A stretch of DNA of 64,000 bases from Helichrysum umbraculigerum (lineage: Eukaryota; Streptophyta; Magnoliopsida; Asterales; Asteraceae), in contig CATIUR010000015.1 of the NCBI GenBank assembly GCA_949592205.1, positions 1,294,046 through 1,358,045 of the forward strand, in the 5' to 3' direction. The position numbers and the translations under genes were made by a program. Shown here in pieces: positions 47,979 through 57,828 of the stretch (positions are counted from its first letter, which is position 1; each line of letters opens with the position of its first letter). The notes beneath the pieces are model-generated. The model searched no databases, was not told the DNA's origin, and worked only from the letters and a program-made list of their open reading frames with translations.

Positions 47979-50669
47979 ATGGCTTTGATTTTTGAAGCTC
48001 GTCACAATACGGCTGCTTTCCTTACTGACACTTCTGACAAAGCTGCTCCGTATCGTCAGATGATCGCGTTTTTGAGACGCTCAAGGGTATTTCACGCCAT
48101 TTCTGATAACACTATGGCGTTTGGGAATCTGATCAATCCTTTTTGGAGAAACGCAACTGTCGTTACTGAAAACGACGTTACACGATTGGTCTCTACTGTT
48201 CTGGGTACGGAGATTACTATTACAGAACAAAGCATTCGGGAACTATTACAGCTGAATGATCAACCGGATATGCCTGTCGGTTTTGATCATATTTTCGTTA
48301 CCGGAGCTATGCAACGGATCGGATATCCCGGGATTCCCTCTGATCAATATCGAAAAGCGAATCTCACACGCGTCTGGAGATATTTGATGCACGTGATCAT
48401 TGTGTGCTTGGGGAATAGGAAAGGTGGAACGGATGGGATGAGCCGAAGTCTGGCTTCTGCTATGCTAGCATTGGTATATAACAAGCCGTTCAATTTCTCG
48501 GGATTTATCTTCAGGGCTATGGTTGATAATGCGAATGCTGGGGATCAGAAATGGATTTTATATCCAAGATTTGTACAGTTGCACATCAATCGTCATCATC
48601 CGGAGCTTCAGGCACAGGGTGATATCGATCATCCGCTAAAGATTTCACCGATGATGAGTCGGATTTTTACTATCTGTGCAGGGTTTGAGAAAGGGGTCGA
48701 GGCACCAAAGGATGTTCCTTTATTCGGTGCTATTATTGATGAAAATTATGTTCCGCCCCCAGATCCTCAGTATATGGATGTTCCAGCACCTCAGCAACCG
48801 CAGCAACCGTTTGTGAACATTCCAGTTCAAGCTGCGGGGGAGAACATTCCTGCTCAAGCTGCGGGGGAGAACGTGGATGCTCTTTTGGAGAACATTGAGC
48901 AGTTCGGGCATGTGGATTCGGACAATCCAGCATCGCATGATACGGTTGAGAATTCCGATTCTGAAGATACTGTGAATGTAGGACCTCAGGATGGGGGTCC
49001 GACGCCTGAGCATTCTGATGGTACTGTTCCGCATCCCTCTGAGATGGAACGTATCAGGCTTTCCGATTCATTCCGATATCTGAGGATTAAGCGTCGAATC
49101 AGACAAGGACGCAAGTATTTACCTCCAAGGGATACTGGAAAACGTACACGCGACGGTGATGATCCTGCTGATGAGACTTATCGACCGCCTCGTCGTGTTC
49201 GTCGCTCTTCATCAACACGAGCTCCAGTCAATCCACAGCAACAGGATGTTTTTGAGATTCAACCGACTCCAGCTTTCATGCAAAAGCTCATGGAAGATAT
49301 GCAGCAGATGAAGCAAAAGCTGGAGGCTCAGGATGAGAAGATTGCTGAACAAGCTGCTTTGATCGAGGTTCAATCTAAAGAGCTTGAGGAAACGAAGAAT
49401 AGGGTTAACGTTTTGGAAGGCAGGTTACTTGCCTCGGGGGAGTCTGGGTCTGGGATACCCACATTAGAGTCAAGTGAACCTGCGTCTGTAAATCCCAACC
49501 ATGTAATTGAAAATATTAATGAAAACATTTCTCTTTTGGATTATTTCTCTGTTGATGATATTCCAGGGCAACCAAGACCGCTGGCAGTTGATTACTCATT
49601 CGCTGACTTATCATTTATTCAAAGAATGGCCAGTGGAGTTGGATCTGAGGAGGAAACAGAGAATGTGTTTGAGATGAACGAGGATGTCTCGATTGAAGAG
49701 GAGCAGTTGAATGCAGATGAAACATATGATGATGCACAATCTGGGGAAGCTTATGATGGTGCACCAATTATAGAATCTGATTCAAGTGAAGACGAGAGTT
49801 CTGATAAAGCGCAACATGGAGAATCTAGTTCTGCTGCAACTCCAGCTTCAGAGACACAGGCACCGGACTCAGCAGCAAAGAAATTAACTGCTGAAGAAAA
49901 GAGAGAGAGAAACAAGAAATGGTGGCCTAAGGGACGAAATCCAGTTCCTATTCCAGTGAAATGTCAAGTGTACCGGGTTAGTCGGAATTATACCGGTGTT
50001 ATTAAAAGCTGGAAGTGTCAGAGGAATTTGTTTATGATCAAGAGAGAAGATGGAGTTCAGTATTTTAGAATGCGTTTTGATAGATTGAGCACGTTGCCAA
50101 AAGGAGAGATTAATCGATTAGCTCAGCTTAAATTGATTAATCCTTTCGAGAATGATTATGCTGAGTTTATTCAAAGATGTCTACGTCGGGAAGTATTATC
50201 GAAGACTTATTCGAAATTGAAGCCGACGTTGGGAACTCGGTATACGTGGAAGAAAAAGATTGATCCAGTCACCAGGAAGCCTTTGGTTAAAGTTCACTAT
50301 TCACCGGCTAAATGTTTGACTGAGATACCTCTGGAATCAGTTCCTTATTATTTTCTGAGAAGACTTGTGAAATGGGAACTTGATCCACAGACTGGCGAAG
50401 CGGTTAGTACTTTCGTTCCAGATTCTGAACCGTGGCCAGAAGTTGGAGGTATATGGAATCTGAGACAAGCAACGTTTAGGCTGTATGATCCGATGAGTTT
50501 GATTAATTTTCATGAAAAAGATTTAAGAAAACTCTATGATAATCGGATTCGGGTTGGTCAGAAGAATGAATTCAACAGACGTTTAGCACAACAGTTTTAC
50601 AATGTTGTTACTGTTTGCGTAGCTAATGGAATTCATGCCGACGGCCAGTTTCCTGCGGGCTGGGTTTAA
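47979..50669 (+). CDS. ORF3: extra protein of element 1 (896 aa), plant transposon-associated family
   Basis: Function unknown. The frame stays open upstream to 47910 only through a TTG, so I take the ATG at 47979, just after a splice-acceptor-like CAG. Residues 1-255 are a predicted helical domain resembling, from memory of the family style, a putative plant transposon protein domain common in Asteraceae hypothetical proteins (ITEQSIRELLQL is the clearest stretch). Then come a proline/glutamine-rich part with a short AAGEN repeat (about 285-300), an arginine/lysine-rich stretch (about 370-412, nuclear-localisation-like), a coiled coil (about 434-487), a long acidic region, and a second conserved-looking domain from about 635 to the end. 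No signal peptide or membrane helix is visible, so it does not look like an envelope protein. It is intact and shares the gag frame but lies 5.6 kb away. The PPT and 3' LTR follow within 40 bp. Confidence 0.82.
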   Translation: MALIFEARHNTAAFLTDTSDKAAPYRQMIAFLRRSRVFHAISDNTMAFGNLINPFWRNATVVTENDVTRLVSTVLGTEITITEQSIRELLQLNDQPDMPVGFDHIFVTGAMQRIGYPGIPSDQYRKANLTRVWRYLMHVIIVCLGNRKGGTDGMSRSLASAMLALVYNKPFNFSGFIFRAMVDNANAGDQKWILYPRFVQLHINRHHPELQAQGDIDHPLKISPMMSRIFTICAGFEKGVEAPKDVPLFGAIIDENYVPPPDPQYMDVPAPQQPQQPFVNIPVQAAGENIPAQAAGENVDALLENIEQFGHVDSDNPASHDTVENSDSEDTVNVGPQDGGPTPEHSDGTVPHPSEMERIRLSDSFRYLRIKRRIRQGRKYLPPRDTGKRTRDGDDPADETYRPPRRVRRSSSTRAPVNPQQQDVFEIQPTPAFMQKLMEDMQQMKQKLEAQDEKIAEQAALIEVQSKELEETKNRVNVLEGRLLASGESGSGIPTLESSEPASVNPNHVIENINENISLLDYFSVDDIPGQPRPLAVDYSFADLSFIQRMASGVGSEEETENVFEMNEDVSIEEEQLNADETYDDAQSGEAYDGAPIIESDSSEDESSDKAQHGESSSAATPASETQAPDSAAKKLTAEEKRERNKKWWPKGRNPVPIPVKCQVYRVSRNYTGVIKSWKCQRNLFMIKREDGVQYFRMRFDRLSTLPKGEINRLAQLKLINPFENDYAEFIQRCLRREVLSKTYSKLKPTLGTRYTWKKKIDPVTRKPLVKVHYSPAKCLTEIPLESVPYYFLRRLVKWELDPQTGEAVSTFVPDSEPWPEVGGIWNLRQATFRLYDPMSLINFHEKDLRKLYDNRIRVGQKNEFNRRLAQQFYNVVTVCVANGIHADGQFPAGWV

Positions 50670-50700
50670 AGAAGATTTTTGAAGACCAAGCTGAAGACAC

Positions 50701-50709
50701 GGGGGAGTT
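50701..50709 (+). other. Polypurine tract of element 1
   Basis: GGGGGAGTT directly abuts the TG start of the 3' LTR and follows a purine-rich stretch (GAAGACAC). This is the expected plus-strand primer site. It lies 32 bases after the ORF3 stop. Confidence 0.85.
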
Positions 50710-51119
50710 TGTTAGTACATGTTTAGTGTCTGTCAGTTGGTCTAGCTCGTAGTTTGTAATTAGAAATAGTGTTTCTGACTCCTGCGACGTAGCGCACAAC
50801 GTCGCAGGTGCGACGTCAGGTTTTGGGCCTGCGACGTAGCAGACGTTGCATGGGCTTGGGCCTGCGACGTAGCGTGCTACGTCGCAGGTGCCTGATTTTG
50901 TATAAAATCGTTTTATGTTTTCTGTTTTAGGGTTGACGAAACCCTAAACGAAATTTGTCGAAATTCTTTGTAATCTGATCGACTATAAGCAATAATATTA
51001 CGTTCGTTTGATATTGATTGCGTATTGATTGTTCGTGTGATTATTCGTGATCTAATTGTTATTTCCGCTAGCAATTAGAGTGACTCGGTTCGTTCCAGAT
51101 CCAAAGTAAGGGACAAACA
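50710..51119 (+). repeat. 3' LTR of element 1 (410 bp)
   Basis: Same length as the 5' LTR, with three C/T differences: GACGTTGCA near 50847, TTCTTTG near 50968, and TTCCAG at 51096. The TATA box (50901) and six of seven CGACGT or ACGTCG cores are retained. It ends in ACAAACA, followed directly by the GTAAC duplication. Confidence 0.97.
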
Positions 51120-51124
51120 GTAAC
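51120..51124. repeat. Target-site duplication (right copy), GTAAC
   Basis: It matches 38559-38563. The satellite continues TTCCAGTAATGTCG exactly as in intact monomers. Confidence 0.97.
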
Positions 51125-54100
51125 TTCCAGTAATGTCGTATATAAATAAATAACTTTCCATCCTAAATGTATATAAATACCTAATATAGACCAAAAATTA
51201 ATAAGTTGACCATAAATATATTTTTAACCTGTCACAGAAAGAAACTCGGCTTTTTTTGCTTATCGAAAAACTCGGTTTTTTTTAGTTCAATTGAAACAAC
51301 AATAATTCAAAAAATAATGTATATACATACTTAAACTGACCACATAACTATATACTATATCCTATTTTTTGATTAAAATATAAAATATGGCACCGAATAA
51401 AAAATTAAAGCATTCCGCAAAATAGTACGTATTTTTGGGTAATGTAAAAAAATTCAGTAATTTCGTATATAAATAAACAATTTTCCATCCTAAACGTATA
51501 TAAATACCTAATATAGACCAAAACTTAATAAGTTGACCATAAATATATTTTTAAGCTGTCACAGAAAAAAACTCGGTTCTTTTTTATTATCGAAAAACTT
51601 GGTTTTTTTTAGTTAAATAGAAACAACAATAATTCAAAAAATAATATATATACAAACTTAAACTGACCACATAACTATATATTATAGCATGTTTTTTCAT
51701 TAAAATATAAAATCTGGCACCGAAAAAAAATTAAAGCATTATGCAAAATAGTACGTATTTTTGGGTAATGCAAAAAAATTCAGTAATTTCCAGTAATGTC
51801 GTATATAAATAAACAATTTTCCATCCTAAACGTATATAAATACCTAATATAGACCAAAACTTAATAAGTTGACCATAAATAGATTTTTAAGCTGTCACAG
51901 AAAGAAACTCGACTTTTTTTTGCTTATCGAAAAACTCGGTTTTTTTTAGTTTAATTGAAACAACCATAATTAAAAAAATAATGTATATACATACTTAAAC
52001 TGACCACATAACTATATATTATAGCCTATTTTTTCATTAAAATATAAAATCTGGCACCGAATAAAAAATTAAAGCATTACGCAAAATAGTACGTATTTTT
52101 GGGTAATGCAAAAAAATTTAGTAATTTCCAGTAATGTCGTATATAAATAAACAATTTTCCATCCTAAACGTATATAAATACCTAATATAGACCAAAACTT
52201 AATAAGTTGACCATAGATAGATTTTTAAGCTGTCACACAAAGAAAATCGATTTTTTTTGCTTTTCGAAAAACTCGGTTTTTTTGAATTCAATAGAAACAA
52301 CAATACTTCAAAAAATAATGTATATACATACTTAAACTGACCACATAACTATATAATATAGCCTATTTTTTCATTAAAATATAAAATCTGGCACCGAATA
52401 AAAAATTAAAGCATTACGCAAAATAGTACGTATTTTAGCGTAATGCAAAAAAATTCGGTAATTTTCAATAATGTCGTATATAAATAAATAATTTTCCATC
52501 CTAAACGTATATAAATACCTAACATAGACCAAAACTTAATAAGTTGACCATAAATAGATTTTAAACCTGTCACACAAAGAAACTCAGTTTTTTTGCTAAT
52601 CGGAAAACTCGGTTTTTTTGAGTTCAATTGAAACAACAATAATTCAAAAAATAATGTATATACATACTTAAACTGACCACATAACTATATACTATAGCCT
52701 ATTTTTTGATTAAAATATAAAATATGGCACCGAATAAAAAATTAAAGCATTACGCAAAAAAGTACGTATTTTTGGGTAATGCAAAAAAATTCAGTAATTT
52801 CCAGTAATTTCGTATATAAATAAACAATTTTCCATCCTAAACGTATATAAATACCTAATATAGACCAAAACTTAATAAGTTGACCATAAATATATTTTTA
52901 AGCTGTCACAGAAAGAAACTCGGTTTTTTTTTATTATCGAAAAACTCGGTTTTTTTTAGTTAAATAAAAACAACAATAATTCAAAAAATAATGTATATAC
53001 AAACTTAAACTGACCACATAACTATATATTATGGCATGTTTTTTTATTAAAATATAAAATCTGGCACCGAATAAAAAATTAAAGCATTACGCAAAATAGT
53101 ACGTATTTTTGGGTAATGCAAAAAAATTCAGTAATTTCCAGTAATGTCGTATATAAATAAACAATTTTCCATCCTAAATGTATATAAATACCTAATATAG
53201 GCCAAAACTTAATAAGTTGATCATAAATAGATTTTTAAGCTGTCACAGAAAGAAACTCGGCTTTTTTTGCTTATCGAAAAACTCGGTTTTTTTTAGTTTA
53301 ATTGAAACAACAATAATTCAAAAAATAATGTATATACATACTTAAACTGACCACATAACTATATACTATATCCTATTTTTTGATTAAAATATAAAATATG
53401 GCACCGAATAAAAAATTAAAGCATTCCGCAAAATAGTACGTATTTTTGGGTAATGTAAAAAAATTCAGTAATTTCGTATATAAATAAACAATTTTCCATC
53501 CTAAACGTATATAAATACCTAATATAGACCAAAACTTAATAAGTTGACCATAAATATATTTTTAAGCTGTCACAGAAAAAAACTCGGTTCTTTTTTATTA
53601 TCGAAAAACTTGGTTTTTTTTAGTTAAATAGAAACAACAATAATTCAAAAAATAATATATATACAAACTTAAACTGACCACATAACTATATATTATAGCA
53701 TGTTTTTTCATTAAAATATAAAATCTGGCATCGAAAAAAAATTAAAGCATTACGCAAAATAGTACGTATTTTTGGGTAATGCAAAAAAATTCAGTAATTT
53801 CCAGTAATGTCGTATATAAATAAACAATTTTCCATCCTAAACGTATATAAATACCTAATATAGACCAAAACTTAATAAGTTGACCATAAATAGATTTTTA
53901 AGCTGTCACAGAAAGAAACTCGGCTTTTTTTTGCTTATCGAAAAACTCGATTTTTTTTAGTTTAATTGAAACAACCATAATTAAAAAAATAATGTATATA
54001 CATACTTAAACTGACCACATGACTATATATTATAGCCTATTTTTTCATTAAAATATAAAATCTGGCACTGAATAAAAAATTAATGCAATACGCAAAATAG

Positions 54101-56391
54101 TACGTATTTTTGGGTAATGCAAAAAAATTTAGTAATTTCCAGTAATGTCGTATATAAATAAACAATTTTCCATCCTAAACGTATATAAATACCTAATATA
54201 GACCAAAACTTAATAAGTTGACCATAGATAGATTTTTAAGCTGTCACACAAAGAAAATCGATTTTTTTTGCTTTTCGAAAAACTCGGTTTTTTTGAATTC
54301 AATAGAAACAACAATACTTCAAAAAATAATGTATATAAATACTTAAACTGACCACATAACTATAAAATATAGCCTATTTTTTCATTAAAATATAAAATCT
54401 GGCACCGAATAAAAAATTAAAGCATTATGCAAAATAGTACGTATTTTAGCGTAATGCAAAAAAATTCGGTAATTTTCAATAATGTCGTATATAAATAAAT
54501 AATTTTCCATCCTAAACGTATATAAATACCTAACATAGACCAAAACTTAATAAGTTGACCATAAATAGATTTTAAACCTGTCACACAAAGAAACTCGGTT
54601 TTTTTGCTAATCGGAAAACTCGGTTTTTTTTAGTTAAATAGAAACAACAATAATTCAAAAAATAATGTATATACATAATTAAACTGACCACATAACTATA
54701 TATTATAGCCTATTTTTTCATTAAAATATAAAATCAGGCACCGAATAAAAAATTAAAGCATTACGCAAAATAGTACGTATTTTTGGGTAATGCAAAAAAA
54801 TTCAATAACTTCCAGTAATGTCGTATATAAATAAATAACTTTCCATCCTAAATGTATATAAATACCTAATATAGACCAAAAATTAATAAGTTGACCATAA
54901 ATATATTTTTAAGCTGTCACAGAAAGAAACTCGGGTTTTTTTGCTTATCGAAAAACTCGGTTTTTTTTAGTTCAATTGAAACAACAATAATTCAAAAAAT
55001 AATGTATATACATACTTAAACTGACCACATAACTATATACTATAGCCTATTTTTTGATTAAAATATAAAATATGGCACCGAATAAAAAATTAAAGCATTA
55101 CGCAAAAAAGTACGTATTTTTGGGTAATGCAAAAAAATTCAGTAATTTCCAGTAATTTCGTATATAAATAAACAATTTTCCATCCTAAACGTATATAAAT
55201 ACCTAATATAGACCAAAACTTAATAAGTTGACCATAAATATATTTTTAAGCTGTCACAGAAAGAAACTCGGTTTTTTTTTATTATCGAAAAACTCGGTTT
55301 TTTTTAGTTAAATAAAAACAACAATAATTCAAAAAATAATGTATATACAAACTTAAACTGACCACATAACTATATATTATAGCATGTTTTTTCATTAAAA
55401 TATAAAATCTGGCACCGAATAAAAAATTAAAGCATTACGCAAAATAGTACGTATTTTTGGGTAATGCAAAAAAATTCAGTAATTTCCAGTAATGTCGTAT
55501 ATAAATAAACAATTTTCCATCCTAAATGTATATAAATACCTAATATAGGCCAAAACTTAATAAGTTGATCATAAATAGATTTTTAAGCTGTCACAGAAAG
55601 AAACTCGGCTTTTTTTGCTTATCGAAAAACTCGGTTTTTTTTAGTTTAATTGAAACAACAATAATTCAAAAAATAATGTATATACACACTTAAACTGACC
55701 ACATAACTATATACTATATCCTATTTTTTGATTAAAATATAAAATATGGCACCGAATAAAAAATTAAAGCATTCCGCAAAATAGTACGTATTTTTGGGTA
55801 ATGTAAAAAAATTCAGTAATTTCGTATATAAATAAACAATTTTCCATCCTAAACGTATATAAATACCTAATATAGACCAAAACTTAATAAGTTGACCATA
55901 AATATATTTTTAAGCTGTCACAGAAAAAAACTCGGTTCTTTTTTATTATCGAAAAACTTGGTTTTTTTTAGTTAAATAGAAACAACAATAATTCAAAAAA
56001 TAATATATATACAAACTTAAACTGACCACATAACTATATATTATAGCATGTTTTTTCATTAAAATATAAAATCTGGCACCGAAAAAAAATTAAAGCATTA
56101 CGCAAAATAGTACGTATTTTTGGGTAATGCAAAAAAATTCAGTAATTTCCAGTAATGTCGTATATAAATAAACAATTTTCCATCCTAAACGTATATAAAT
56201 ACCTAATATAGACCAAAACTTAATAAGTTGACCATAAATAGATTTTTAAGCTGTCACAGAAAGAAACTCGGCTTTTTTTTGCTTATCGAAAAACTGGATT
56301 TTTTTTAGTTTAATTGAAACAACCATAATTAAAAAAATAATGTATATACATACTTAAACTGACCACATGACTATATATTATAGCCTATTTT
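51125..56391. repeat. Satellite array, right block (~16 monomers)
   Basis: The same satellite continues after element 1. 51125-51187 completes the split four-mer. 51188-54872 (3685 bp) is 11 monomers of the seven-mer family with one monomer missing at about 52608-52625. 54873-56391 (1519 bp) is a further 4.5 monomers, cut by element 2. Markers of the seven-mer set (ATAGGCC, TATATCC, CCATAGATAG, AATCAGG) appear in the expected order. No gene is present. Confidence 0.95.
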
Positions 56392-57368
56392 TGTTAGGAC
56401 ATGTTATTGTGACCATCGCTATACAATTCAGAAATGTACCAAGATCAGAGCATGGGCCTGCGATGCGAACCGAGAATCCCAACCCAACAATAATATATTT
56501 ACATATATGTATATGCTACGGATTGAGTAAAAGAATGGGCCGAAATATTTGTATATGTATCAAGCTCATTGATTGAGAAGTCCATTGTTACATTTATTAA
56601 TTAGGGTGGACGGTGGAACATATATAATTTGAGGTGATCACATAACAAAAGTGAGGTCGGTGAGAAAAGGAGTCGGCAAAATCCAAGAGGTGGAGGTGAT
56701 CTTTATTAGATGGTCACGTGGGCATGAGAACAGAGAATTCCATATGGAGTCAAAAGGTCGGCAAGTAATGACGGCATGCGAAGTCGCCACATTCAAAAGG
56801 TAGGAAAAACTTTTATTTAGTTTTTGTATCTAGTCGACTGAGCATATTACTTAGCGAACCTTATGGTTTTGTAGCGAAGATTTATGATCAAAGATTTGTA
56901 TTAATAATTGATAATAAATAATCGTATGGTTTCATACAAGTGAGGATTTATGATCGAAGTTTAATCTATATCGATAATAAATTATCACAAGCAAAGATTC
57001 TAGGTTGAAGATTTATTTGAATCAACAAAGAATAATTGTAAAGCAAAAGATATGTTATCAACATATCTTCGGCTAGTCTTGATTCAATCCTTTGAATCTT
57101 TAGACGTAAACTCCTTTGGTATTGTAATTATTAGTTTATTGTAATCATTACTTTATTGTAATCGTTTTGATTTATTAATGAATGATTTCTTTTACCAAAG
57201 TTGTTATCTCCTATTCATATTTGTTGTGTTTGTTATTCAGTTCGTATTCGTTTGCGTAGTATTTGTAATCTCAATGATTAGTTTACGAGGATTCCGCACT
57301 CGTATTCTAGTAATCGGATCCCGGGTACGCATCTATATATGTGTATCAACGAGAGGACCACATTAACA
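56392..57368 (+). repeat. 5' LTR of element 2 (977 bp)
   Basis: It starts TGTTAGGACATGTT and ends CATTAACA, giving a TGTTA...TAACA terminal inverted repeat. The start is fixed by the abrupt loss of satellite sequence and the end by the primer site one base later. A possible TATA element TATATAAT lies at 56621. Two degenerate copies of a GATTTATGATC...GATAATAAAT stretch (about 56876-56921 and 56943-56987) and short TTTATTGTAATC repeats (about 57115-57165) lie inside. Small ORFs here are not credible genes. Confidence 0.9.
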
Positions 57369-57369
57369 G

Positions 57370-57381
57370 TGGTACCAGAGC
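57370..57381 (+). other. Primer-binding site, initiator tRNA-Met (element 2)
   Basis: TGGTACCAGAGC, one base after the LTR, differs from the element 1 site (TGGTATCAGAGC) at a single position (C for T at base 6) and is still a typical copia primer site. Confidence 0.92.
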
Positions 57382-57828
57382 TTTCGGGCTAGATACGAGT
57401 GTGTTCGTGAGTTTTAGTTTATTGCGTTTTTGATTCGGGTCGTTTTTACGTGCATTATTGCAATACTAACGATCAAAATCATTCTCTGGAAGTTTTAGGG
57501 TTAGTTTACAGTCGAATTTCTCAGTTTCGTTCGTAAAAATACCTTAAAATTCGTTTTTTCGGGTTTAACAGCCGTTTCGCGAGTCGAGATTAGGGTTCCA
57601 GCGTCGCCTGCGAACCGAGTTGAACTAGCGAGTCGAACTGAGGCTTGCAAGTCGAACCGAGATCTCTCGCGAATCGACATCACTTGCGAATCGACATCTT
57701 TTAGCAATCCGAACTGAGGCTTGCGAATCGACAAATTCTGCGAGTCGAGCTGAGATTGCGAGTTGAGCTGAGTCTTGCGAGTTGAGATTTCTGAATTCGC
57801 TGAAACAGTTTAATTTTACGTTTTTAAG
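57382..57828 (+). other. Leader of element 2
   Basis: Non-coding, 447 bp to the gag ATG. It holds the shared TTCGTGAGTTTT string (donor GTGAGT at 57407-57412), a possible acceptor TTTACAG ending at 57511, and from about 57570 a degenerate repeat built on GCGAGTCGA and CTGAG. Confidence 0.75.
57575..57790 (+). repeat. Degenerate GCGAGTCGA / CTGAG repeat in the element 2 leader
   Basis: About nine or ten variants of GCGA(G/A)TCGA or GCGAGTTGAG occur in about 200 bp, often followed by a CTGAG stretch, at irregular 18-30 bp spacing. It is direct rather than inverted, unlike the element 1 motif, but sits in the same place and shares the GCGA core. Confidence 0.75.

Larger units (their letters stand above)
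38564..51119 (+). mobile_element. Complete Ty1/copia LTR retrotransposon with an extra 3' ORF (element 1)
   Basis: The element is 12,556 bp: 5' LTR (410 bp), tRNA-Met primer site, long leader, gag, pol in protease-integrase-RT-RNase H order (which defines copia), a 2-kb spacer, an extra ORF in sense orientation, a purine-rich tract, and a 3' LTR (410 bp). It is flanked by the duplication GTAAC. The length, the long gag with coiled coil and two zinc knuckles, and the third ORF recall the Sirevirus branch of plant copia elements; that placement is inference and needs an RT tree. The LTRs differ at 3 of 410 sites, so the insertion is young. One frameshift near the gag start suggests that this copy makes no normal Gag amino terminus. 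The satellite target is still in perfect register on both sides. Confidence 0.96.

Noticed and set aside
47979..50669. Calling ORF3 an envelope (env) gene
   Set aside because: Position fits, but I see no signal peptide, no hydrophobic fusion or anchor segment, and the composition is that of a soluble, partly disordered protein.
56367..57366. Small plus-strand ORFs in the element 2 LTR
   Set aside because: Short, one spans the satellite/LTR junction, and LTR sequence needs no coding function.
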